Below, piece after piece: positions 55,439 to 63,057 of a stretch of DNA of 64,000 nt. Position 1 is the first letter of the stretch; every line of letters begins with the position of its first letter. The DNA is from Heyndrickxia acidicola (lineage in GTDB: Bacteria; Bacillota; Bacilli; Bacillales; Bacillaceae_C). Where the stretch lies: contig NZ_LWJG01000004.1 of assembly GCF_001636425.1 (NCBI RefSeq), positions 124,001-188,000 on the forward strand. Direction: 5' to 3'. The notes under the pieces were generated by a model. That model made no database searches. It was not told the origin of the DNA and was given only the letters and a program-made list of their open reading frames with translations. A program made the translations under genes and the position numbers.

Positions 55439-55479
55439 GCTTTCCTCCAAAATAATCAGCTGAAAGTCATTTTTTGCAC

Positions 55480-55546
55480 AAAAAAAGACTGCTCGATTAA
55501 CAAGCAGTCTTTTCCAAAACTATGTGAAAAAGAATGGTTAATCAGC
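55480..55546 (-). promoter_or_regulatory. Attenuator: terminator and competing antiterminator
   Basis: Minus strand: AAAAGACTGCT and AGCAGTCTTTT (55503-55513 with 55483-55493) form a perfect terminator with T tail between leader and ABC-F gene. The leader end GCTGATTAAC (55537-55546, containing the leader TGA) can instead pair with GTTAATCGAGC in the terminator loop and arm (55491-55501), with one bulged base. The two structures exclude each other. Confidence 0.75.
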
Positions 55547-55676
55547 TGTGATTTGTTTGATTTTGACTAAATATGGACAGACCTGTCCCGTTGAATGCAA
55601 AATCATGAACAATTGCACGTGTAAAATTTAGGAAATCCAATGTTTTTTCACGTACATTCACAGCTACTAAATTCAT
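55542..55676 (-). CDS. 44-residue leader peptide of the ABC-F gene
   Basis: ATG after CGGAGGTGAAAAAGA opens MNLVAVNVREKTLDFLNFTR and AIVHDFAFNGTGLSIFSQNQ-TNHS. It is followed by the attenuator and then the ABC-F start about 100 bp on. Leader peptides of macrolide, lincosamide and pleuromutilin resistance genes stall ribosomes in the presence of drug. If the ribosome reaches the stop codon it covers the antiterminator strand and lets the terminator form; stalling earlier would leave it free. Confidence 0.7.
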   Translation of the reverse strand: MNLVAVNVREKTLDFLNFTRAIVHDFAFNGTGLSIFSQNQTNHS

Positions 55677-55910
55677 TCTTTTTCACCTCCGTTCAATCAT
55701 AATAATTTCATCATATCACAACTTATATTATTTTGAAAATTCAAATTAACCTAAATGTTTATAATTCGATTAATTTTGAGTATTTTTTTATGTATTGTTA
55801 TATAGAACTCACCCGGTACTTTAAGTACAATTGCACCATCTAGAAAATGATAAAAGTTTTTTGTAAGCTAAAACAGGAATGCCGCAAGCACGAAGAAGTA
55901 ATTCTTATAT

Positions 55911-57113
55911 TTATACAGTATAACCATGTTTAAATGTAAAAATTTCCTTAACAGCTTGGCGATATCCACAGGAATGTTGAATCGATTCCTTAATAGCTGA
56001 AACAGCTTTTTGGAATGATAGATCGCTTAGCACATGATCTGCGGCTTCACACAGCTGATTGGCAGTCAAGTCTTCCATTTTTAGCTGAATACCTGCACCA
56101 ATACTGGTAACTTGCCTGGCTACAATCGGCTGATCAGCACTTTGAGGGATGACAATTAGCGGTACACCGTAATAGAGACCCTCATTGGTACTATTCATTC
56201 CGCCATGGGTAATAAATAATTTAGTATATTTTAGTACTTCGGTTTGTGGAACATATTGCTTAACAATGAAGTTTTGAGGAATCTCTCCTAAATCAATGGG
56301 TGAGGTTTGCTTCCCAATCGATATAACTACCGTGTAATCGCTATTTTTAAATGCTTTAAAACAAAGTTTATAAAAATCAATGGCTTGATTAAATACAGTA
56401 CCAAGTGAAATATAAATCGTTCTTTTTCCTTTTATTTCTGTAAGGTCAACGTTGTGTTGGATGAATCGTGAGGCTATAGAAGGACCAATGAATTTGTAGC
56501 TTTGATTAAATATCTCTCCAAAAGGTTGAAATTCCTTGGTTGTATACACGATTGTAAGAGGTGCAGGATTACAAAAAACCTCGTAAGGAGAGTGAATCTC
56601 GACATTATATTTTTCTTTGACCATAGTGATCAATCTTTTATATTCATCGTTTATTTCTTTAACGAACTCTAAAGGAATGTTTTGAGAAACCCGATCCAGC
56701 ATTTTGTTAAATGCTTCTTCTGTCTGTGCAAAAGATGTACAAGAATTGATTGCCGGCAGGTTAAGGATTTGGGCAAGTAAATTTCCACAACCAAACATGG
56801 AATCATGGATGATATATTCAAAATGTTCTCCATCTATCTGTTCCAGCACGCTAGGTATGACAATATCAGCCGTAAGTAAAAGACCGTTAACTCTTTCTAG
56901 TAAATAATTTCTCCCACCTGAGATAAAGGCTTTTATAAATTTTTCACCGTCCACTGTTCGTACAATAGCGCCAGTCTTCTCGATGCACTCTCGAAAACTT
57001 TCAGTCGTAAAGTACACGACCTCTTCGCCGCGTGCAATAAGCTCTTGCACAACGCCAATCGTTGGATTGATATGTCCTTCTGAACCAGCATTAATAAATA
57101 GAACACGTGACAT
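55911..57113 (-). CDS. MGT/YjiC-type UDP-glycosyltransferase
   Basis: GT1-family enzyme of 400 residues: N-terminal VLFINAGSEGHINPTIGVVQ and donor-binding C-terminal domain ISLGTVFN, FITHGGMNSTNEGLYYGVPL and PQSADQPIVARQV. Relatives glucosylate macrolides, flavonoids or other small molecules. The ATG at 57113 follows AGGAGGGG. It lies upstream of the ABC-F gene on the same strand, but the ABC-F leader sits between, so they are likely separate units. Macrolide inactivation is possible, not shown. Confidence 0.85.
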   Translation of the reverse strand: MSRVLFINAGSEGHINPTIGVVQELIARGEEVVYFTTESFRECIEKTGAIVRTVDGEKFIKAFISGGRNYLLERVNGLLLTADIVIPSVLEQIDGEHFEYIIHDSMFGCGNLLAQILNLPAINSCTSFAQTEEAFNKMLDRVSQNIPLEFVKEINDEYKRLITMVKEKYNVEIHSPYEVFCNPAPLTIVYTTKEFQPFGEIFNQSYKFIGPSIASRFIQHNVDLTEIKGKRTIYISLGTVFNQAIDFYKLCFKAFKNSDYTVVISIGKQTSPIDLGEIPQNFIVKQYVPQTEVLKYTKLFITHGGMNSTNEGLYYGVPLIVIPQSADQPIVARQVTSIGAGIQLKMEDLTANQLCEAADHVLSDLSFQKAVSAIKESIQHSCGYRQAVKEIFTFKHGYTV

Positions 57114-57390
57114 TTCTACCCCTCCTAGGGCTTTTCTTAATTGCATAAATTAAATATACGAATAAAATTTATGTAATGACTATGCTTCCCTCAATAGTCA
57201 ATGGTTATATTTTATAATAAGAAGTTAATGGGTTGAAAAAATTCAACTTAAAGCCCTGTCTATTAAAAGTAGACATTTTTTCATTAAGCAGCTTTCTGAG
57301 ATGTATCCCTTTTTTACGATACAATGCCATTTAATTTTGCCATAGTATTTTATGGTGATCTTTCTACAATTCTTATTGTGCAGTAAGTAT

Positions 57391-57410
57391 GAGCCATGCA
57401 GGCTCTTTTT
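57391..57410 (+). terminator. Small terminator-like hairpin
   Basis: GAGCC and GGCTC arms around ATGCA followed by TTTTT. The adjacent 57114-57390 contains nothing recognised. Confidence 0.45.
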
Positions 57411-57419
57411 CCTCGTATC

Positions 57420-57590
57420 CTATTTGAAAAAGTGCTTGATAGCTTCCATTTTTATTTTATGATTACAGTCATCACAACAAAAAATCCCTTTTTGATTTTT
57501 CTTATATTGGTTATATTTTCTAGATCCTTGATAGACCCGAAATATTTTTTACAACAAATACATGTAATTTCATAAAATATCAATCCTATC
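57420..57590 (-). pseudogene. Small zinc-ribbon-like protein, frameshifted
   Basis: One minus frame reads YEITCICCKKYFGSIKDLEN, the next NQKGIFCCDDCNHKIKMEAI KHFFK before TAG at 57420; a missing base in an A-run near 57496 separates them. Two Cys pairs (CxxC-type) suggest a treble-clef or zinc ribbon. No confident start. Probably a decayed small protein. Confidence 0.4.
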
Positions 57591-57773
57591 ACACTCCCCA
57601 GATGATACTTTACTTAAAAATTTAATGGATGTTTGGGTCTTGTACTGGGAAAAGTGAAACGGAAAAAATTGATATTGTAGATTTCATCATAATCCACCTG
57701 CATTTTCCCAATAAAAATTCAATTCTCTAATAGATTTACAGTCCATATACTAACTAATACAAACATTTATCAA

Positions 57774-58334
57774 TTACGTTTTATGAGCAACCTTTATTCC
57801 TAATTTCATTTCTTGCAATTTATTATCCAATTGTGGCTCTATTACTTTAAAATAGTTATCATATCTAAGATTCATACTATTTCCATCTGTAAACACAAAC
57901 TTGTATTCAGAAAATCCTTCCCTTTTATATCCATTTAACATAATAGATTTAACTTTATTCCAAGGATAAGTGTAATCTTTTAATGAGAAAAGTGGGCTAT
58001 ACGATATGAAATCTTCTGTGAGGGATTCATGAGATTGCGAATCTACAAAAAAGCAACCTACAGCTAACGAAGCAGAAATTAAACTTAAAATAATTGAGAT
58101 TTTCTTAATGTCTAATAGAAACAGGAGCATAGTCGAAACAAATAATAAAAGAAACTCTACGGCGTAAACCACAAAATTCATTCTTGGAGTGAAAACATAC
58201 CAAAGGTTTTTGGTAAAATGAACGGTATTTGAGACGCTTTGAGGAACAAATACCAGTAATATAGGTGAAAAAATAAGAATACATATACCAATTGCCATAA
58301 ATAAATGCCTTGTCTCATAGTTTTTCTCTCCCAT
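57774..58334 (-). CDS. Membrane protein of unknown function
   Basis: 186 residues with three hydrophobic helices (about 10-30, 52-72, 78-98) and a soluble C-terminal part (PWNKVKSIMLNGYKREGFSE, FVFTDGNSMNLRYDNYFKVI) resembling a PH-like domain. Start lies after GAGGTGAG. No family name is supported. Monocistronic. Confidence 0.6.
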   Translation of the reverse strand: MGEKNYETRHLFMAIGICILIFSPILLVFVPQSVSNTVHFTKNLWYVFTPRMNFVVYAVEFLLLFVSTMLLFLLDIKKISIILSLISASLAVGCFFVDSQSHESLTEDFISYSPLFSLKDYTYPWNKVKSIMLNGYKREGFSEYKFVFTDGNSMNLRYDNYFKVIEPQLDNKLQEMKLGIKVAHKT

Positions 58335-58418
58335 CCGATTTTCTCACCTCACAATTTAATTGATCTTCAGCTCTTGCACCCTATCGTTTAAGTACATTTG
58401 TTCACAAACTTTATATTA

Positions 58419-58443
58419 TAAAAAAAACTGCCAAAAAGGCAGT
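58419..58443 (-). terminator. Terminator on minus strand
   Basis: ACTGCC and GGCAGT arms around TTTTT followed by seven Ts on the minus strand, directly downstream of the remnant at 58476-58620. Confidence 0.65.
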
Positions 58444-58475
58444 CACTACTTTTTATTTGTGATATCCAGACCGAT

Positions 58476-58620
58476 TTATTCCTTTTCCAAATCAGCAAGT
58501 GTCCGAAAAGCAAATCCTCCGAACAAATTACCTAGAGATTTGAAGTACCGATGAAGAAATGAAGGCATTGATACCAATGCTTTAATAAAATCCAATCCTA
58601 TAAATGTATTTTTCTGGAAT
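58476..58620 (-). pseudogene. C-terminal remnant of an unidentified protein
   Basis: The frame reads FQKNTFIGLDFIKALVSMPS, FLHRYFKSLGNLFGGFAFR and TLADLEKE before TAA, followed by a good terminator, so it looks like the true end of a lost gene. No start and no recognised family. Confidence 0.35.
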
Positions 58621-58711
58621 CTGACTCATTACAGAAAGACACCTTATTATTAAAGAAAAACGCCAGATAATTGAAGATCCGCTTTAAATATGAATAGTTA
58701 TTGAAACAAAA

Positions 58712-59572
58712 TCATTCGTCTTTATCAAAATCAAGATGAACAGAATCTGCAATCCTTTCATAGCCAATTTCCCTATAAATCTTATTCGATGTAGGATTCA
58801 TCATATCTGTGTATAGTACGCAAAAGTCGAAGTCTTTGAGTAGTTCTCTTGAAACCGCCGTAACAAGCGTCCGAGCATATCCCTTTTTACGCTCTTCCTT
58901 TGGTGTGAAAACCAAACTAACGGTTACACCGTTCTTTGTCGGGCGTGACTTCTTCATCATAGATACTATCTTTCCTTTATCCTCCCAAAGAAAAACCTCT
59001 CGTTCCTTTAAAAACATTGCAACACGTTTTTTTACGTGTTCGATTGACGAAATCGGCATTCCAGTATCACTTTCAAATAAGTTGAACCACTTCTCGATAA
59101 GTGAAGAATCACTTTCTTCTGCATAGCGCCAAGTACCAGGACTGTGTTCAAGCGTTTCATTTACATTATTTAATCGATACAATCCCTGTTCCATAAGTAG
59201 TTGATGAGTTCTACCAGTTTTTATTTCCCATTTCTTAGCGACTTTGTATGCCCACGGTTTCAAACTGATGATTGAACGAAAGTTAATTTCAAGTTCGATC
59301 ATTTTTTTTATAAATAAATCCATTATTTCTTCTAAACGGATTTCATCGACAAAAATGAGATTTAACGGATGCGGGGGTGTCATTTGGAAAAGAGCTAATA
59401 CTCTTCCATCCTCCTCAATTGTCGCCATAAATGGATTCTCATAATTGCCAGCTTTAATTGCCTGCAGTACACCCCAAAAAAGACTGAATACATCTTCCTT
59501 TTCCGATAAAATCGGCTCTATCTTTTTCTCAAAGTCATGAGCATTATCATAAACTTTAAATTTCATTTTCAT
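58712..59572 (-). CDS. GNAT-family acetyltransferase
   Basis: 286 residues; the C-terminal half is a GNAT domain (VSLVFTPKEERKKGYARTLV TAVSRELL with the acetyl-CoA loop, then YTDMMNPTSNKIYREIGYER). The N-terminal half (residues 1-140) resembles a degenerate second GNAT fold. Start follows GGAGGG. Substrate unknown. Confidence 0.82.
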   Translation of the reverse strand: MKMKFKVYDNAHDFEKKIEPILSEKEDVFSLFWGVLQAIKAGNYENPFMATIEEDGRVLALFQMTPPHPLNLIFVDEIRLEEIMDLFIKKMIELEINFRSIISLKPWAYKVAKKWEIKTGRTHQLLMEQGLYRLNNVNETLEHSPGTWRYAEESDSSLIEKWFNLFESDTGMPISSIEHVKKRVAMFLKEREVFLWEDKGKIVSMMKKSRPTKNGVTVSLVFTPKEERKKGYARTLVTAVSRELLKDFDFCVLYTDMMNPTSNKIYREIGYERIADSVHLDFDKDE

Positions 59573-59711
59573 TATTTATCCCTCCCTAAAATTGGATAAA
59601 TAACTATTTCTATAAGTAACTTTATTTTACCTTTATCCTAAACAATATGGACCAATTACTGAACAAAGATTAATCTGGACTCTTTCACCAAACTGCTCCG
59701 TTAGCACAAGA

Positions 59712-59734
59712 AGAAAGCCGCCAAAAATGGCAGC
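59712..59734 (-). terminator. Terminator-like hairpin, minus strand
   Basis: GCTGCC and GGCGGC arms around ATTTTT with TTTCTTCTT following; one G-U pair. Confidence 0.5.
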
Positions 59735-59767
59735 TGCATCTTAAACTCTTGCACCTGTTCGTAATAT

Positions 59768-59800
59768 AAGGTTAGCCAGATTTTTCTGGTTGACCTTTTT
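59768..59800 (+). terminator. Imperfect hairpin with T run
   Basis: AAGGTTAGCCAG and CTGGTTGACCTT arms around ATTTTT, followed by TTTT; marks one side of the structured segment below. Confidence 0.45.
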
Positions 59801-59983
59801 GCTTATGGTCTTATTATTACGGTAGTCGGGGTAGAACGTCGCACCCGTGGGACTCGATTCCGTCAGCTAAACTGTTCACCCCCTACTTGTTTAAACATGT
59901 TTCAGGCTGGTTGGGACCATGATCCCGTTTAACAAGCGAACCTATGACATTACAAGGAGCTTTAGGGGTTACCGACTAATATG
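59801..59983 (-). mobile_element. Structured noncoding segment inserted in padR; possible IS110-type end
   Basis: GC-richer than its surroundings and without an ORF. Elements such as GTGAACAGTTTAGCTGACGG, ATCGAGTCCCACGGGTGCGA and CGTTCTACCCCGACTACCG resemble noncoding ends of IS110-like elements as I recall them, which carry a guide (bridge) RNA. No transposase is present. It begins where PadR homology stops. Identification is tentative. Confidence 0.3.
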
Positions 59984-60022
59984 TTCAAGCACCCCTTTCA
60001 GCATTTCTGTGATATTTTCCAA
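59969..60022 (-). pseudogene. padR-family regulator, interrupted after 13 codons
   Basis: TTG after GGAGGAAGAAAG opens MENITEMLKGVLE, the highly conserved first residues of PadR regulators, then HISR and TAA instead of the expected GCVLEII. The rest of padR is missing. The foreign-looking segment 59801-59983 starts at this junction. Confidence 0.65.
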
Positions 60023-60060
60023 CTTTCTTCCTCCATTTGTATTTCATTTTATTCAGTACT

Positions 60061-60087
60061 CTGTAACATGGGTGTTTTGTGTTACAG
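60061..60087. promoter_or_regulatory. Inverted repeat upstream of the padR remnant
   Basis: CTGTAACA (60061-60068) and TGTTACAG (60080-60087) are perfect inverted 8-mers, a plausible PadR autoregulatory operator left behind. Confidence 0.4.
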
Positions 60088-60156
60088 ATATTTAGTATCA
60101 CTGACTACTAGTATATAGTATTACAGAATAGATTCACTTGTCAATAAAACTTCTCG

Positions 60157-60182
60157 TCAAAAAAGCCCTTTTTTACGGGCTA
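60157..60182 (-). terminator. Terminator, minus strand
   Basis: AGCCC and GGGCT arms followed by TTTTTT on the minus strand. Confidence 0.6.
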
Positions 60183-60356
60183 CATAGGTATTTTAATCAA
60201 ATTCGGCAGATCACACTTTAGTCTGAAGCAACAGATGGTAATTGTAGTTAAACTAATCATGCATTAGAAATAACATCTTGATGATAAAATACCAAATCGT
60301 TATAAACAAAATGATGAGGATACTGTGTTCAGGCGAATACCCTCCAATATAAAGAT

Positions 60357-60395
60357 AAAACCCTCGTCAACTCTTACTTGAGTCAACGAGGGTTA
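60357..60395 (-). terminator. Probable gntP terminator
   Basis: ACCCTCGT...ACGAGGGT arms with inner pairing and a TTTTAT tail on the minus strand, about 145 bp after the gntP stop. The rest of 60183-60540 has no gene. Confidence 0.6.
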
Positions 60396-60540
60396 AAATG
60401 CCGATATAAGAGTTATGATTAAATACTTCACTAAATGGAGCTAAGGTGGAAGAGGTTGAGGCTCAATCCTCCTACTCGATTAGTGTACTGTTTTGTACTA
60501 GAAAGCTATAACCTTTACAGTTAGCTCGCACAGAGTTGTA

Positions 60541-61869
60541 TTATACAAATGCATTTAAAACTAATACAATCGCGAATGCTACAACCGATAAGATGGATTC
60601 TAATACGGTCCATGTCTTAAATGTTTCTTTTAAGGAAAGGCCAAGGTATTCTTTGACCATCCAGAAGCCTGCGTCATTAACATGTGAGGCAAAAAGTGAG
60701 CCTGCCCCAGTTGCAATAACCAGCAATTCAAGATTCACGCCTGTCATATGGGCCACAATCGGTGCCACAATGCCTGCAGCTGTTGTTAAGGCAACGGTTG
60801 CAGAACCTGTCGCAACACGAATCAGGACAGCAATGACATAAGCTAGAATAAGTGGTGATAATGAGAAATGGTGAGCCATTCCGCCTATAACATTTGCTAC
60901 GCCACTATCAATCAGGATTTGTTTAAATCCGCCGCCAGCTCCGATGATGATGATAATCGAACCAACAGGCAGGATACTTTCATCCGTGAATTTCTTAATC
61001 GCATCGCGATTCATACCCTGACGGAGTCCAAGCAGAATATAAGCAATGAATACAGAGATTAATAATGCAACCAGCGGACTTCCTATGAATGCTAGTACAT
61101 TCTGAGCACTGACATTCGAGGTTAAGTATTTTGCAAACGTTCCTAACAATAAAAGGACAACTGGCAGTAAAACAATAAAGAAAGATAGGCCGACACCTGG
61201 CAGTGACTTAGGGTCTTTTTCTTCCACTTCAATAAATTTTGGTGCATTTTGAGGAACCACTCGTTTAGAAATTAATTTTGCAAACAGCGGTCCTGCAATA
61301 AGTCCGGATGGAATAGCGACAATTAACCCATAGAGAAGTACTTTTCCCATGTTTGCTTTATAGATACTGATAGCCGCAATCGCACCAGGATGCGGAGGAA
61401 TAATGCCGTGCACAATTGATAAGCCGGCAATCGCTGGTAATGCAATTAACAAAAGATTTTTATTTGATGCTTTGTGAATAGAAATAACAAGAGGCAGCAA
61501 GATCAAGATACCAACCTCAAAAAATACCGGTATTCCAATAATAAAACCTGCAAAGAACATTGCCCATGGCAGCATTTTTTCTCCAGAGATTCTGACAAAG
61601 AACCTCGCAATGGACAGGCCTCCGCCAGATTCTGCGAGCATTTTACCTAAAATGGTACCCAAAGCCAAGATACCCACTAAGTGGCCAAGAGCCCCACCAA
61701 CGCCCGTTTCGTATCCGGTTACAATTTTGTCCCAGGACATTCCGGAAAATATAGCAAGGAACAAGCTAGCGACGGTTAAACTGATAAATGCATGCCATTT
61801 AAACAATGACACGCCTAATATAACAATTATGATTGCTATTAGCGTAATAATTAAAAGATACGCGTCCAT
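60541..61869 (-). CDS. gntP: Gluconate permease (GntP family)
   Basis: A 442-residue transporter with about 12-14 helices and GntP signatures: GVGGALGHLVGILALGTILG, IHGIIPPHPGAIAA-like HGIIPPHPGAIAAISIYKAN, and ASHVNDAGFWMVKEYLGLSL near the end. It imports gluconate or a related sugar acid. RBS AGGAGG precedes the ATG. Not next to gntR/gntK here, so it is a stand-alone paralog. A promoter with an overlapping cre lies upstream. Confidence 0.9.
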   Translation of the reverse strand: MDAYLLIITLIAIIIVILGVSLFKWHAFISLTVASLFLAIFSGMSWDKIVTGYETGVGGALGHLVGILALGTILGKMLAESGGGLSIARFFVRISGEKMLPWAMFFAGFIIGIPVFFEVGILILLPLVISIHKASNKNLLLIALPAIAGLSIVHGIIPPHPGAIAAISIYKANMGKVLLYGLIVAIPSGLIAGPLFAKLISKRVVPQNAPKFIEVEEKDPKSLPGVGLSFFIVLLPVVLLLLGTFAKYLTSNVSAQNVLAFIGSPLVALLISVFIAYILLGLRQGMNRDAIKKFTDESILPVGSIIIIIGAGGGFKQILIDSGVANVIGGMAHHFSLSPLILAYVIAVLIRVATGSATVALTTAAGIVAPIVAHMTGVNLELLVIATGAGSLFASHVNDAGFWMVKEYLGLSLKETFKTWTVLESILSVVAFAIVLVLNAFV

Positions 61870-61910
61870 TAAAAATCCTCCTAAACACTCTACTAAGTTA
61901 CAATTATATT

Positions 61911-61952
61911 TGAAAGCATTTTCATTGTACGAAAAAATAATTCATATTTCAA
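61911..61952 (-). promoter_or_regulatory. gntP promoter with cre site
   Basis: Minus strand TTGAAA (61947-61952), 17-bp spacer, TACAAT (61924-61929). TGAAAATGCTTTCA (61911-61924) matches 13 of 14 cre positions and covers the transcription start, predicting CcpA repression. Confidence 0.7.
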
Positions 61953-62249
61953 GTATAAAGTATTAAAATTTTTTTCATTTGCGTTTTAAGGTGATATTTT
62001 ATCAATTTGGTTGGCTGAGTAGATCAAACAAAAAACTGAAAAAAAGCACTGGCATAAAGCCAATGTTTTTGTACATTCGATTTAGATTTTTACGCCTCTT
62101 TCTGCTAAAAGAGATTTATTTCCTCCATTGGGTAGGAAGCTTGAGTACCTCGTTTTTGTTACACTTTACGAGGCAAATGCAAGGGGAGTCTTAAAAAATG
62201 GAGGACATCTCATTCATAACCACCAAGGAAACCTGGTTGGGATTCAAAA

Positions 62250-62288
62250 AATAAGGGGGCACCTTTTTATTAAAGGCCCCCCCTTTTG
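62250..62288 (-). terminator. Terminator of the HU gene
   Basis: AAGGGGGG/CCCCCTT arms with inner CCTTT/AAAGG pairing and T-rich ends on the minus strand; usable both ways. The stretch 61953-62249 holds only an ACATTGGC/GCCAGTG hairpin near 62040-62070. Confidence 0.75.
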
Positions 62289-62291
62289 AAA

Positions 62292-62570
62292 TCAAGACTG
62301 TTTTACAAGATCTTTCAATGCTTTACCCGGAGAAAAAGCAGGCACTTTAGATGCTGCAATTTCAATTTCTTCACCAGTTTGCGGATTGCGTCCTTTTCTT
62401 GCTGAACGCTCACGTACTTCGAAATTTCCGAATCCGAGGACTTGGATCTTATCACCTTTTGACAATGATTCAGAAATGGTATGGAGTAACGCGTCAACCG
62501 CTTTAGCTGCATCTTTCTTAGATAACTCGCTTTTTTCTGCTACCTGATTCACTAAGTCTGTTTTATTCAT
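62292..62570 (-). CDS. hup: HU-family histone-like DNA-binding protein
   Basis: 92 residues of the HU/IHF fold: [40 protein letters not shown] (DNA-binding arm) and [16 protein letters not shown]. The ATG at 62570 follows AAGGAG; the longer frame lacks a site. Chromosome compaction. Confidence 0.93.
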   Translation of the reverse strand: MNKTDLVNQVAEKSELSKKDAAKAVDALLHTISESLSKGDKIQVLGFGNFEVRERSARKGRNPQTGEEIEIAASKVPAFSPGKALKDLVKQS

Positions 62571-62692
62571 GTATGTACAACTCCTTTTCAATGGGAATCA
62601 ATGATTCCTGTTCTATTTCTAACATATTGTTCGTCTGTTTACAATTATTTTGGCTCTGAAGGGGCCCTCGACTGGTTTTTTTCTTGATTTTT

Positions 62693-62729
62693 TAAAAAAT
62701 AAAGAGCCCCGTCTTGTGACGAAGCTCTA
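62693..62729 (-). terminator. Terminator after FbpB-like gene
   Basis: AGAGC-TTC-GTC and GAC-GGG-GCTCT arms with a TTTATTTTTT tail on the minus strand. Confidence 0.7.
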
Positions 62730-62762
62730 ATCGTAATAGCTGTTTCCTCATGTATATAATGA

Positions 62763-62903
62763 TTATTTGCTTTGAACTATTTGGCGGTCCATAAGGCGCT
62801 TTTCGATTTTCTGATCAATTTGTTTCAATTCTTCTTCTGTTAACTCTCTTTTGTTCTGTTCCACTAATTTTCGATAAGTGGCAAATCGATTTTGTTTTTT
62901 CAT
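62763..62903 (-). CDS. FbpB-family small basic protein
   Basis: 46 residues: MKKQNRFATYRKLVEQNKRE, LTEEELKQIDQKIEKRLMDR. This fits the FbpB-type pattern (FxxLVxxNKxEL...IxxxIExR) of small basic proteins, the B. subtilis member being Fur-controlled and linked to the iron-sparing response. AAAGGGA lies upstream and a terminator follows. No clear Fur box is visible, so iron control is unproven. Confidence 0.6.
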   Translation of the reverse strand: MKKQNRFATYRKLVEQNKRELTEEELKQIDQKIEKRLMDRQIVQSK

Positions 62904-63057
62904 ATGATTAAATTTCCCTTTCTATCTATAACCGATACATTTCATTTATTAATATAGTAATATCTCAATGCACTTATCTACTATATACTATATCTTATTC
63001 GTTTTAAATGATTACTTTGGAATGAAATATTTATTCTGATATAAAAGGCCTAGAGAA

